64,000 nucleotides of DNA from Pieris napi (Eukaryota; Arthropoda; Insecta; Lepidoptera; Pieridae), in contig NC_062248.1 of assembly GCF_905475465.1 (NCBI RefSeq), forward strand, positions 4,092,001 to 4,156,000, in the 5' to 3' direction. The position numbers and the translations under genes are program-made. The notes under the pieces were generated by a model. That model was not told the DNA's origin. It worked only from the letters and a program-made list of their open reading frames with translations, and did no database searches. Shown in pieces: positions 11,226 to 22,350 of this stretch. Numbering within the stretch: the stretch's first letter is position 1; each line of letters opens with the position of its first letter.

Positions 11226-11646
11226 AAGCAATTTAGGCAACAGTAAAACGTGCATAATTTTACGGATTGGTTGTGCGAGTAATGGAGACGATTTTTTTTT
11301 ACAAACCATTTAGATGCATATGAAAAGCTGATACGTGCAATTAAATATGTAAGTATATAAAATAGAACAAAGCTTACTCTATTTTAGTTCCACCTTTGTA
11401 CTTGTATTTCATTGTTTGCAACTTTGCATTAATTAGACAACTATTAGTATTTCCTATGAAATACAAGTACTAAGGTGGAACTAAAATAGAGTCAGCTTTA
11501 TTCTATTTTATATACATATTTAATTGCACGTATCAGCTCTTCATATGCATCTAAATGGTTTGTAAAAATGTTTCGTCTCCATGAGTACTCGCACAACCAA
11601 TCCGAAAAATTCTGCTTGTTTTGCTGTTGTCTAAATTGTTGTTTTA
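11226..11646. repeat. Inverted duplication of the Merlin transposase 3' end
   Basis: The left arm (about 11226-11412) is the inverse of the right arm (11456-11646) with scattered mismatches, around a 43-base spacer. Both arms cover the codons for QQ-NFSDWLCE and NHLDAYEELIRAIKYV plus the 3' flank CTCTATTTTAGTTCCACCTT. The left copy carries stops and indels, so only the right arm is part of the longer reading frame. Confidence 0.85.
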
Positions 11647-12878
11647 GTCCTCTCCACTGGCTCTTAATACGATGCGTGTGTGTCCCATCTGGTGCCACAA
11701 ATTGATCGCTATGGTTAACTTTTCTATGAATATAACCATGCTCAGGAAGGCTCAGATATGCTCTCCAATTATCTGTGTGAATGATGGAGCCTTCCTGGAC
11801 ATGTTTTGTAATGAGTGGCACCAATATGTCCGCAGACCTTTCATTATCAGGACACACCTCAAGCCGCAGATCGTCATTGCCATCTTCTATCATGCCAATC
11901 ACCCAATGTCCTTCAATATGTCCCCCCCGGTTATACTTTCTTTTTCCAAATTTTGTTTCATTTATTTGAACGATTTTATTAGGGATTTTATTATCTTCCC
12001 TTGGGCCCTTTGATTTTCTAATTCATATAATACTATTGTTTCCCGGCAATAAGTAAACCAGTTAGCCACAGTTCTGTCTGAAACTACCAGGCCGACATCA
12101 CTGGCTAGCTCCTTTCTAGTTTGGTGGTAAGACAGTCCCTCACTAAATGCGTACATGATTTGAAAGATTAAAGTCAGGCACAAGTGTGCATTTTCAAACC
12201 AAGTCCCTGCCGCATGAGAGACTGTTTTGGTGCGGCAGTTGTATTTCCTGCATCTAAATTTCCCAACTTGCCCTGACTCTTTTGTTAAAATCATTGTCTT
12301 TCGGTGGTAAGTGCAGATTTTTTGAACTGGTATGAGTCCCCTCTCCTCCGCAAACTGAACACACTGGTCGTGTGTACCCAATTTGGAGAAGATTTTTCTC
12401 CAGTTCCACATGGATCTGAATAAAAAAGTTATTGTAAAGATATTATTATAATTATTGCTGCTTAGTAAGCAAATTAAAAATCTGATCTGAAATAACAATG
12501 ATATTGTACAGTACTCATAACATAAATCAAAACTTACCTTAACTCATTCATGTAAGGATTAAGCCTTCTGCCTGATGACTCAGTAGGTCTGGGCATCGCA
12601 GCAGCAAATTCCTCGCTAGGATCAGTCATCTCACTAGGACCAGGAACCAGTTCGTCAAGAACCGAGGATCACACACATGGGAGAACAAGTGGGTCATTTG
12701 AGTCCAATACTTGCACTTGCGTAGTAGTAGGCACAAGCGGCTCTATTGAGTCCAACACTCGCGCACTACTTGAAGACGGCGCAGTAGAGGAGGCCGTGAC
12801 AAGCGGCTCATTTGAGTCCAACACTTGCACCTCACTCAACTCTTCAAACACAGAAATATGGGGGTTCGGAGACGCCAT
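11498..12878 (-). pseudogene. Merlin (IS1016/ISXO2-type) transposase, inactivated
   Basis: Exon 1 is 12538-12878, starting at an ATG in a strong context (ACCATGGCG). Exon 2 is 11498-12415, with a clean phase-2 GT-AG intron between. The N-terminus has repeats of VLDS-EPLV. Exon 2 carries a Cys-containing segment (KFRCRKYNCRTKT) and then the ISXO2-like domain with KFGKRKYNRGGHIEGHW, IIHTDNWRAY and RIKSQWRGLKQQF. Merlin transposases use a D-D-E triad. Here the first position is N (QINETKF), the second D is kept (HTDNW) and the third is K (RIKSQW). There is also an in-frame TGA at 12669-12671 and a one-base frameshift near 12005-12015. I conclude that it is a dead transposon copy. A domesticated gene is unlikely given the breaks. 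Confidence 0.88.
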
Positions 12879-14117
12879 GGTAGTCAAACGTTGAAAGCTT
12901 ACAGGAGTACGTTAAACGATCTCAACTGCAAGGGCAACAGGTGACAAACGATGACTGAACGCTATTAAACAACATTATCCACAAATAATGGGCATTCAAA
13001 TCGATGGTACATATTGAAAAGTTTAGCAAAACTATTTTATATAATGACTGGCCTATTACTTATTAAAGTTAGAGTAGATGTGTGTGCAGATAGATACAAA
13101 TACATTCTGTATTGGATATACATATTTCCTAGCCTGTTCAGACACCTCTAAGCAACAACTTTACAATTACTAATATTAAAATTTCCTTTTTATTTTTTTT
13201 ATAGCATTATAAATTTCGGCTCCACTGGGATTTTGGGTCTTTCGGGTTTTGACGTCGAGACTCCAGACCGCGTAATCTTCACGACACGTAAAATACAGTC
13301 TATGAGTAATTAAATTAAAAAAAAATACTTACAATGCCTTCTAACTGCGATTTAATATCTTTTTTATCACTTTTGAATAGTTAACACTAGACACTAGTCA
13401 ATGTTTTAATGTTTAGTGATCTTGATAAAAAAAATCTGATTATTGTCAAAACGGTTATTTGACAGTACATTATAAAACACACACAGATCACAAGTACAGG
13501 TAAACAAGAAATAGAAACAAAACAAATCATAGAGCATCGAGCGAAATCACTAACAGTACTGTATGACTTAACGTCTTATTCTTTAATGTAGGATCAAATA
13601 GTTACGTTTCATTTATTTCCTTCAATGCCCCTTTTGCATCCGTAATTCATCATAATATATGAATGAATTATTTCTATAAAATGTTATGCCCTAATGAAAA
13701 AAATTATATGTCAATATGTCAACTTTTGTTGTAAGATGTCAATCGTCTAATTTCAGATTAAAAAAATTTTCTAATTTTTCAGTAGACATTTTAGGTTATA
13801 TTTTGCTGTTAATAAATTGAATGAACTAGAATTAATTCAATTGTTTTGCAAATAGTTCTCATTAGACGCATTATTAAAAGGTACTGTTATGTATAGTTAC
13901 TATTTTAATTATTAAAATTAAAATCGTGCACGGGCGTACCGTGCAAATCCCTGAAAAAATATGGCCGACTTGTTTCCATAGACGGAGTATGGACGTAAAT
14001 ATTGTGTATAATTGCAGTGTAATAGACCTACCATACAAGTTATAGTTATTAATTGCGTGTTAGTTTACTATTGATACATTCCAATTTAATGTTATTGTTT
14101 CGAAAATCTGTTCTGAA
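12879..14117. other. Intergenic region upstream of the SMIM13-NAA10 unit
   Basis: It contains the Merlin 5' flank and, near 13.9-14.1 kb, the expected promoter of the plus-strand unit. A low-confidence coding patch on the minus strand is listed separately. No repeat with clear ends was seen. Confidence 0.4.
13199..13299 (-). other. Possible minus-strand terminal exon, unidentified
   Basis: The frame ending at TAA 13199-13201 reads RVVKITRSGVSTSKPERPK and then IPVEPKFIML. It is preceded by a possible acceptor (ctcatag) at 13300. A second coding-like patch (SDKKDIKSQLEGI before gtaagt) lies at about 13333-13390, but the two do not join in one phase through the best acceptor. Base composition is richer than the surroundings. 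I do not recognise the protein. Confidence 0.25.
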
Positions 14118-14392
14118 ATGAAGGAAATTATTTTAGCTATAATAACCTTCGTATGTAGCATATTTTTAGTAATTGCATTTGTTTTATTCTGTAAGTAGCT
14201 TCACCAGTAGTGCTTACTCAAAATTTTAACGTGTTTCATTATCCTTTGTTCTTTGTTTAAGGTTGGTACGTTGTTTGGAAGTGTTGCCTATCAAAGTTTC
14301 GCTTTGTCCGTGAACTTATAGGTGGCATGTCAGAAACCCCACCAGCGTCAGAAGTTAGACAACCCAAAGGAAGAAAGACTAAAAAAGACTAA
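14118..14392 (+). CDS. SMIM13: Small integral membrane protein 13-like (SMIM13/UPF0766)
   Basis: Two exons, 14118-14190 and 14262-14392, joined by a 71-base GT-AG intron that splits a Cys codon, give 67 residues. Residues about 4-25 form one hydrophobic membrane span (IILAIITFVCSIFLVIAFVL). It is followed by WYVVWKCCLSKFRFVRELIG, which matches the signature after the span in vertebrate SMIM13 (WYFVWHLFLSKFKFLRELVG, from memory). The C-terminus is short and basic (GRKTKKD), unlike the longer vertebrate tail. The function of the family is unknown. The stop codon is only 44 bases before the NAA10 start, with no AATAAA between, so the two probably share a transcript. Confidence 0.9.
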
Positions 14393-14436
14393 TCACTATT
14401 TTTATAACTACAACTAGGAATAACTATAATACGAAA

Positions 14437-15448
14437 ATGAATATCCGTTGCGCTCGGCCTAGCGATCTTATGAACATGCAACACTGCAACCTTTTATGTT
14501 TGCCAGAAAATTATCAGATGAAATATTACTTTTATCATGGACTTTCATGGCCCCAGCTAAGTTATGTTGCTGAAGATGAGAAGGGACATATTGTTGGTTA
14601 GTACTATCACATAATCATAGCTTTGTTCTAGAAAAGCTAGAATATGTAGAGTTAAATAAAATAAAATTACAATATTAATATTGTATTCAGAATTGATATA
14701 AATATTTATACACACATTAGACTTTGTAATTCGACAATATTACTTTTATTATGATTAGGACGGAAATGAATGACTTTTAAGTAGAAACAAAATTCTTTTG
14801 ACTCTATATTTTTATTGAAACTGTTATTATTCTAGGGTATGTTCTTGCAAAGATGGAGGAAGATGGTGAGGATAATAGACATGGCCATATCACATCTTTG
14901 GCTGTAAAAAGATCGCACAGACGCTTGGGTCTTGCCCAGAAGCTAATGAACCAAGCATCATTGGCTATGGTTGAATGTTTTCAGGTATGCCAGGGTCAAT
15001 TATGGTATTTTGAATACTTATTAATATATTAAGTAATGACGCAAGTCATTCTGAAATCAATATTTATTAAATCACAGGGATTTAAAAGTTTCAACAGATT
15101 TAATAAAGTTATATTTTGTTATTATTTGACTATATAAATTATTGCTACCAATATATTGTCAATAAGATTTGTATGTCATTTTGTTTTATGGCCTCTATGT
15201 AAACATCGCATTCTTTTCAGGCTAAGTATGTATCTCTGCATGTAAGAAAGAGTAACAGAGCTGCGCTCAACTTATACACAAACTCATTAGGGTTTAAAAT
15301 ACTGGAAATTGAACCCAAATATTATGCAGATGGAGAAGATGCATACTCTATGATGAGAGACCTAAGTTCCTTCTCTGAGAGCAAAGAAAACCAGCCCTCA
15401 GATAATATGGAAATTAAATCAGAATCAGCCATTGTTTCACAATGCTAA
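14437..15448 (+). CDS. NAA10: N-alpha-acetyltransferase 10, catalytic subunit of NatA
   Basis: Three exons, 14437-14596, 14836-14984 and 15221-15448, give 178 residues. The opening MNIR-ARP-DLMNMQHCNLL and CLPENYQMKYYFYHGLSWPQ are almost letter for letter the animal NAA10 N-terminus. The GNAT acetyl-CoA-binding motif is RRLGLA at about residues 83-88, in the block SLAVKRSHRRLGLAQKLM. YVSLHVRKSNRAALNLY and EPKYYADGEDAY complete the GNAT fold. With NAA15, it acetylates the N-termini of nascent proteins that start with Ser, Ala, Thr, Gly, Val or Cys after Met removal, at the ribosome. The tail is shorter than in vertebrates (235 residues in human). A polyadenylation signal AATAAA is at 15472-15477. 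Drosophila's counterpart is vnc/Ard1. Confidence 0.97.
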
Positions 15449-15471
15449 ATTTGTAATTAATGTTTGTTGTC

Positions 15472-15477
15472 AATAAA
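15472..15477 (+). terminator. NAA10 polyadenylation signal
   Basis: AATAAA lies 24 bases after the NAA10 stop. No such hexamer occurs between the SMIM13 stop and the NAA10 start, so this is probably the 3' end for both frames. Confidence 0.7.
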
Positions 15478-15782
15478 TTTATCTTATGAAATCAATATTT
15501 TTTTGTTTTTATGCTATAACATGTGTTGAAGTTTATATATATATTGAAGAATACATATCTTTATGACTTAAAACATAATAGAATATTTCTATAGCTTCTA
15601 GCTCTAGGCTTATACAATAACATCTTTTAATATTTGTTTTAAAAAAGATGATTTAATAAGATAATAGTTTTGCTATGTGGATTGAATTATTAAATCGATT
15701 ATCACAAAATAATGTTCTTTAAATTGTCAAATAAAACTAGGGAACAAGCTGTATTGATAAAACAATGAGAGTTAAGAATACT

Positions 15783-15788
15783 TTTATT
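15783..15788 (-). terminator. Polyadenylation signal overlapping the TSSC4 stop codon
   Basis: On the minus strand GAATAAAAG holds both the last codons (GAA TAA) and the hexamer AATAAA. I saw no other close hexamer on this strand, so the 3' UTR would be only a few tens of bases. Confidence 0.6.
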
Positions 15789-16410
15789 CAGTATCTTCAT
15801 TATCATCATCATAAAGGTGATTAAGTTTTAATTCAACAGTGTTGGTTGATTCAGGTTTCTTAATTCGTAGTTTCTTCGGACTCTTTGCTGCCTTACTGAC
15901 ACCAACAACATACTCTGGCATTATTATCTTACTACTTTTGAAAACTATTTTAGTTTCTTCTTCTACCTTAGGCTTAATTGTTTTTGATATCTGAAATGTT
16001 GGTTTTTTGAAGACCGCTCCAGTTTCATCTGTAATAGTAGAAAATGATTCTTTCCTTTGCTCCATTTCCTGAATAAAGGCAAGAGCTGTTGCTGCATTTG
16101 TAGATTCTGACATTTGATCTGGTGTAACATCAGAAAGTGAATAATAGGACCACTTTTGTGGATTCTTCATATAGTCAGGTATTCTTCCTCTTTGTAAACA
16201 ATCTTTTAAACTAGATTCTGTGCGTTTATATATACTCTCTTTGCCTCTGAACTGTTTCATTTCTCGTTTCAACTTTCTATACTGATGCTTATCTATCTCT
16301 CCATAGTCCTGATTTCTAGTGACTTTATTTGATTTAGAGAAACTATATTGATCTTCAGCATCTTTTAATGTATTAAACAAACTTTTTTGTCTCTCGTGAA
16401 ATGAAGCCAT
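15784..16410 (-). CDS. TSSC4: TSSC4, U5 snRNP assembly factor
   Basis: A single coding exon of 208 residues. RQKSLFNTLKDAE (residues 7-19) fits the N-terminal conserved piece of TSSC4. Residues 77-113 carry the family signature: IPDYMKNPQKWSYYSLSDV followed by TNAATALAFI, against VPDYVAHPERWTKYSLEDV and NQATALAFL in human as I recall it. The middle is basic and the tail acidic (LYDDDNEDTE). TSSC4 is a mostly disordered nuclear factor that binds PRPF19/U5 components and helps U5 and tri-snRNP assembly. An acceptor (tgatttttttag) lies 7 bases before the ATG, so a non-coding first exon lies upstream. The gene is convergent with NAA10, the stops being 336 bases apart. Its stop codon is embedded in the AATAAA hexamer. 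Confidence 0.93.
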   Translation of the reverse strand: MASFHERQKSLFNTLKDAEDQYSFSKSNKVTRNQDYGEIDKHQYRKLKREMKQFRGKESIYKRTESSLKDCLQRGRIPDYMKNPQKWSYYSLSDVTPDQMSESTNAATALAFIQEMEQRKESFSTITDETGAVFKKPTFQISKTIKPKVEEETKIVFKSSKIIMPEYVVGVSKAAKSPKKLRIKKPESTNTVELKLNHLYDDDNEDTE

Positions 16411-16446
16411 TATTTTTCTAAAAAAATCATGTATTAATAAATGGTG

Positions 16447-16513
16447 CTAGTGTAGTACCTACTACACTAGTGTTTTGCCCTTACTTTGTACCTACAAAGT
16501 AAGGGCAAAACAC
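16447..16513. repeat. Two abutting near-perfect palindromes
   Basis: CTAGTGTAGTA-CC-TACTACACTAG (16447-16470) is an 11-bp-arm hairpin. It runs directly into a second hairpin with 21-bp perfect arms (16470-16490 and 16493-16513), also around a CC spacer. Both centres read TACCTA. It sits about 40-100 bases upstream of the TSSC4 coding exon. Confidence 0.9.
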
Positions 16514-18021
16514 CCTTTCTTATCAAAACTATTACATACTTTGTAGGGCCCTGTAGCTTATGTTATTTATAGAAGATCTAGATCACAATCACAAATATTC
16601 TTTTTTATTTAGACATTTATTTAAAAGCATTTGAATTTGAGGTTTTTAATAATGATTAATATCATAAATACAAAATGTACATACTACATACAAAATACAA
16701 ATACAGTTTACAGCTTGATTACAGCATACTCTGTGGTTTATAGAGTAAAAGCTATGACCCACTCTGTGGTCGGTATATAAAACTGTAGTTATAATACCTA
16801 GACGTCCATAGATGCCGTTAGTTCTATCAATAAATTTTTAAATTTTATGAAACACCTACCAACTAGATGGCATTGTCCTTGTTTTAACCGTTTATATCTC
16901 ATAGTATTGTAACAATGTACAAGCAACCAAAGACAGCAACGGTGTCACCAATGCTATCTTCTCTATCTTTATTAGAATTATTATTAATAGTATATATAAT
17001 ATTATATATATATAACATCTAAACAAGAAATTGAATTTAGTATGTATTACATCAATTAAGTTTAGTGTTTGTTTGGGTCTTTAGTACAGGGTAGGAATAT
17101 TATCTTCGTTTTCGACACTTCCATCCATTGCTTGCTCACTACAGCTATGATATACTCTGACCAGCGTTATGTGGATCTGAGTATTAAGTTTCAATAAAAA
17201 AATGTTTTTAAGAAAGCAAAAATTACAATAATAGGTTACATCTAGGGTAATCTACCCTAGTAGGAAAATTTAATTTAAAATTTAATGAATTTAATTGTCA
17301 TTAAAAGTGTCGAAAATTAATAAAAATTATAAATATAACTTTGTAAAGTTTTTTTTCGACAAAAATAACACGTGGCAATTTAATTTACAATTCGTCATTT
17401 GAGATTTCAATAAATTATTTTGTATCAAATATAAAATACTAATATTTCATAAATTCTCTTTACGAAAATTTAATTTTAAAAATATGATTTCTATAAGGTA
17501 ATTCGCCCTTCTCACTCTCTCTCAATCGGTCTTAATCGCTCTCTCCCTTTTCTTCGACAAAAACGCTGCACATCTACGTGACGTTCCGAAAAAAAATTAT
17601 ATTTATGCGCCTAAAGAAATTTCACTCCAAAAATAATAGTTAAAAAAAACTAACCTTTCAATCAGATCTGATTTGTTTTAGAGTCTGTCAGCCATAGACT
17701 ATTACATTACTTTGGGAACAACACGCAAAAACATTGTACCAAGATGAGTCAAGGTTCAAATAATTGAACTATACCCGTACATAAACAACACAGCACCTGT
17801 TAAATAGTATGAGTATGGCCAGCCATTGGCCCTATTAGTGTAACTATGGAAAAATTAATCGATATTATTAATCACAAACATATTTCACCAAAAACATCAT
17901 TATTTAGCAGAACTCATTCGTTCCAATACGTAAAGTCTATTTATATCAACAAGCAGTCCCTCCGTGGATGGACGAGACAATATACATTTCGAAGAAAGCT
18001 TGCGAATAAATTACTTATTAG
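16514..18021. other. Intergenic region upstream of TSSC4
   Basis: The TSSC4 promoter and non-coding first exon should be here. A possible donor on the minus strand (GATTGAAAG|gttagt) is at about 17650. The stretch 17500-17600 is C/T-rich with CTCTCTCAATCGGTC and looks repeat-like. The small frame at 17846-18028 is unsupported. Confidence 0.4.
17081..17176 (-). other. Possible terminal exon, unidentified
   Basis: After an acceptor (cttaatactcag) the frame reads IHITLVRVYHSCSEQAMDGS and then VENEDNIPTLY and TAA. It is entered in phase 0. No partner exon was found and I do not recognise the protein. Confidence 0.25.
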
Positions 18022-18350
18022 GAACTAGCCGTTTCGCGCCCGCTTTGCTAGACGAATTAAAATAAATTTTATGTTTCATTATTTAATTTTTTTTCATATT
18101 TTTACTATTCTTCTTTTTAACTTCCCGCTAAGAAAATTGAAATATTTCGTAAATCGAGTTTTTGACAGATGTTGACGTTTTCACGTTTTAGGAAGTCCGT
18201 ATGCATAAATTTTCATAAAAGTAAAACAGCAATAAAAAAATGAAGGAACGTTGGAATTAGTTCATGTCGATACGATCAGTGGTTTAAGCGTGAAAGAGCC
18301 TCAAACGAACACCATTTTCTTTTTATATATATATATATAGATAGAAGATA
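18022..18350 (-). mobile_element. Helitron-like non-autonomous element
   Basis: On the minus strand it starts in TATATATATATATAAAAAG, continues AAATGGTGTTCGTTTGAGGC and ends GGGCGCGAAACGGCTAGT. It shares the CTAGT terminus and TA-rich start with the other such elements in the window. Confidence 0.55.
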
Positions 18351-19299
18351 GATGATAAACATCTAGCTTCCAAACTTTGCAGGATTGTAACTAAACTACT
18401 TGTAACGATCTGTAACTAAAAGCGGGACGCTTGCGGGACAACTTGTTTGCTCAAAAGGTTTACACGTGTTATGTGTATTACTAATGGGCACTTACTTTAC
18501 CAAAGTTACAACCGCATCGTATTTAATCCCAATATATGCACAGCCTAAAGCCGATAAGATAAACGCGCGATTATTGAATCACTAGATTTACCTTGTATCT
18601 TTGTTTTTCTTTGTACTACTAACTTCGTCCTACTAACTAACCTATAAACCACCTAACAGACGAACAAAAATCACTATATAACAACTAATTCTAACACAAC
18701 TGTTCATAAAACCTTCCCGGGATTACGCATTCATTAAAAAAATATCTTAATATTCATAGTATGGAATACTAATACTTGCAAATTTAAAAGCCCGGGGGCT
18801 TATTACATGATAAATGAGGTGCGTTGACCATGAAAATCTTACGTAATTATGAATTTGAATAAATTGTAAATGGGGGGGCCTCTTGGGATGTGCAAGTGCA
18901 TTTCCTGACGCTGCGTGTAGGCTTTTTCTGCCGATCACGAAACGAATACTTTGTGGGGATTCGAACATAATTGTTATATATAACGATGATAAATCTAGCA
19001 AGGCACAATTGTAAAGCTTATTATCAACAACCACAATCATTGATTTAATTAAATATTTATATAAAAACAATAAAACATATTACAAAGTATTAAATTAATT
19101 CATATTAAAGATAATAAGCAATATTATGATTGTTAAATTGTAATTGAACGTATACAATGTTTTTATAAAGCAACGCAGACTTACTTTTGCGTCTGTTTTA
19201 TTAAGTTGGTTACAACGTGTTGTGTGCTTACAGATACTGTTTATTATTTCCTGATCCCCGAACCTACGGCCTAACATCATTGAATATCTATCTGATCTT

Positions 19300-19330
19300 A
19301 TCTTTCTATCTATCTATCTAAATATCTAAT
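19300..19330. repeat. TCTA microsatellite
   Basis: A short run of TCTA units (ctatctatctatctaaatat). Confidence 0.6.
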
Positions 19331-19769
19331 CTGACTTTACTTTTTAACAAGGGAAAATTAAAAAAATATCAAATCGATATTTCCAAAATTGAGCTCTTAA
19401 GAATAATCTGTCGTGATTTTTTTTTAATTTTTAATATGTTTGGCTTATAATTGACACACAATCTATATTATATAAAAATACATTACTATTATTACAATAA
19501 CCAATAATCTGTCAGTTTTGATAAAATAACCAAAGGTATTAAAACTAATATTTCAATTATTTAATTACATTTTTATTTAGTATGCTAAGTTCCAAGGTGA
19601 CCTTACATCCGAAAATTTGTATGTAGATGGGACACCAATAAATAATACATTGTTTCATAGACAGGTAGCAAATAGCTAATCTATTGTTTAACATTTGTAC
19701 ATTCCTTGCCTGTTCTTCGAAGACTGAAAACTATTTGTCAATAACGTTTTTAGCGTCTTTTGTTGGAGT

Positions 19770-20001
19770 GCGCATGCGCGGATATCGGTCGAACATTCTC
19801 AGTCGGCATTCAGTGCTGAATTCACGCGAGTGTTCGCGCGAGAAAGCGCTGTTTCGCCGGGCTGGGCCAGGGCGGGCGGCGCGCGCACTCCTTTACCTAG
19901 ATATTAAAATCAAATAAAAACACGCCTTCATAACAATTGATTGTTGTGCCAACAGTGCGAGTTCAGTGAAGTGATCCTTAATGTGAAACGCCCTACAACA
20001 G
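19770..20001 (+). promoter_or_regulatory. GC-rich promoter with probable non-coding first exon
   Basis: A GC-rich, CpG-rich island stands out from AT-rich surroundings (GCGCATGCGCGGATATCGG, then GGGCGGGCGGCGCGCGC). It contains TCAGT initiator-like sites (CTCAGTCGGCATTCAGTGC at about 19798-19817). Downstream is a splice donor CAACAG|GTAGCT at 20001/20002. The next plus-strand acceptor before a good start codon is at 34393, in front of the BTB-BACK gene. I infer a 14.4-kb first intron. No coding start is needed here. Confidence 0.55.
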
Positions 20002-22114
20002 GTAGCTTTTAATTATTAATATCATTTTATCGATAAAACATGTGTTGGTACAAAGAAATTCATTAGGCAGGTACATGAAATTTTACATTACATATTTTAA
20101 GTATTCACTATATACATTTAATACTTTACTGTACTGCTATTTAAACACCTAATTAAACAATCTGTTTGGTTTGTAATTAAATTGATCTTAAACCACCTTG
20201 GCTCTTTGTTATATATTAATATATACATCATAACTAAGGTCATAAATCTAAGGTATTACTTTTTTTATCTAATCATGAAATAAATGAAAACACTTTTATT
20301 ATTTCGTATTCTTTTTGTATTATTTATAATTTAAATAAAATTAATACGAACACTAAGTCGCTGTTAGATATTTTGTAATTACTTTATTAATTACTCGAAA
20401 GTACGACAGTTAGTACGCGATAACTATTCTAATTTATTATTTATAACAAATACAAGTTCTTTATCAGACATAATAATTACAAAATGTCGGTTTCATAATA
20501 AACCGGCGTAAAGAATATTTTCCTTAAACAATATAAATTATTTAGAGTATGAATTAATAAAGGCATTTCACGTTAATTTAAAAAAGGACTTTTCAGGAAC
20601 CTAATTATTGAAATTTTAATAATAAAGTTGTGTATACCTTTATTATTCTAGACAATAAATTTCAATATATGTATGTATACCTTTTTATTAACCGTATTAC
20701 ATTTTTATTTATAACACTTACAAATATACATTATTTAAAATTTTATTAGCCTACATAGTAATAATAATAATAAGTAATCAATAGAAAATTTAAATAAATA
20801 TTTTTGAATATTTGATGGAAAGTAAAAAGTTTTAACAAAACGAAAGGAAGTTGATTCGTTGTGTATTTTGAAAGTGTCTTCATATTGGCATATCGCCAAA
20901 GCTGTATATGTATCACAGACATAATAATCGTTTCTTAGAAATATAGTTTATTGAAATCGAATGATTTATTTTACATTATCTTAATATATAAAAATATTCC
21001 TTTTCATTGATCACGCCATAGAAAGAGGTGTATTTATTTTCATTTCACGATTAGAAACTTGCTAAAAAATATATTACTTTAAGTTCATAAGTTGCATTTT
21101 AGTTCGATATAAATATTCACAGCTAAGACAGAAATAGCAAAATGTAGTGATGAAAGTGCCTTTAAGTATTATGGACACCAAAAGCTACAACTACTAATTA
21201 TAAGTAGGTGTTCAATAGAAGTAAATAACATAATATGCGTAAAAATTAAGAGAATTCGCGAAGTTTGGGAATACCAGAGTAGTTCTACTACTTCAAAACT
21301 ATTTAAAGAATAAATTTTTATACATAAACAACTTAGTATGTAACAATACTTAATATTTATTTAAATTACAATTTTGAACTTTCTTATTAAAAATTTTCTT
21401 AACTGAAAACAATAACTAACCTTACAATATAATAACTGAAATATATTATTAAAAGGAGTCCCATTAGGCAAGGTTCCGAAGATACTGGCAGCGTTCCCCC
21501 TTTGAATAGCTAGACTAATTCTTTGTCCGAGGTCTCATGTGCTGACGACTAACCTTTTTGTTATTACTTAAAAAAATGACTTTTTAACACCTCCAACTTT
21601 ACTAGTGTGAAATAAAAAAGATATTTTTGTGATGAAGGACCACGAATAACCACTGCGTAATAAAATCCGTGTTGATCAAATTGGAGGTTTCATATTCAGT
21701 ATCCATGCTCTATAGTCTAGTGGCATTTCTCTCTAATTTTTGTGACAGGACAGAGCTTATTAAGTCAGCTAATTAAAATAATAGTTAAAAACCTGTTATG
21801 TACAATGTGGTGGGAAAAATCTATCTACTTTATCTGTAACGTTGAAATTTTATTATTTAGAAGAAGAAACACACCCGGAGCTAAGCGCGTTAGGCCAATT
21901 GACCCACAGATTCCTATCAGTAATTACATTTTGAAGAAAAAAAACCTGAGAGAGTCTCATTATGCGAAGTGTAATACAATATTTTTTTTTAATGAACTAT
22001 ATCGCTCTGTAATTATACATATAGGCATAACGCTGAAGAATCAAACAGGGTTTAATTACAATGTTGTAAATTTTACCATAAACACATATATTTGGGTAAA
22101 GATCGTTAATGAGC

Positions 22115-22350
22115 CAACACTGCTCATGGCCTAGTGGCTTCAGTGACTCTCATCCCTGAGGTCGTAAGTTCGATCCCCGGGTGTGCACCAATGGACGTTC
22201 TTTATATGTGCGCATTTATTCGCTCGAACGGTGAAGGAAAACATCGTGAGGAAACCGGCTTGCCAAGTCGAGGGAGTGCGTCAGGCACAGAAGGCTGATC
22301 ACCTACTTGCCTTTTAGATAAACAAATGCTCATAAAACCAATACAGAAAT
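22115..22350 (+). repeat. tRNA-derived SINE (family with GGTGAAGGAAAACATCGTGAGG)
   Basis: A-box-like TGGCCTAGTGG, B box GTTCGATCCCCGG, then the body TGAAGGAAAACATCGTGAGG and GTCAGGCACAGAAGGCTGAT. It is the best copy of a family also seen at 25.2, 28.1, 30.3, 47.7, 49.1 and 59.0 kb. Confidence 0.85.
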
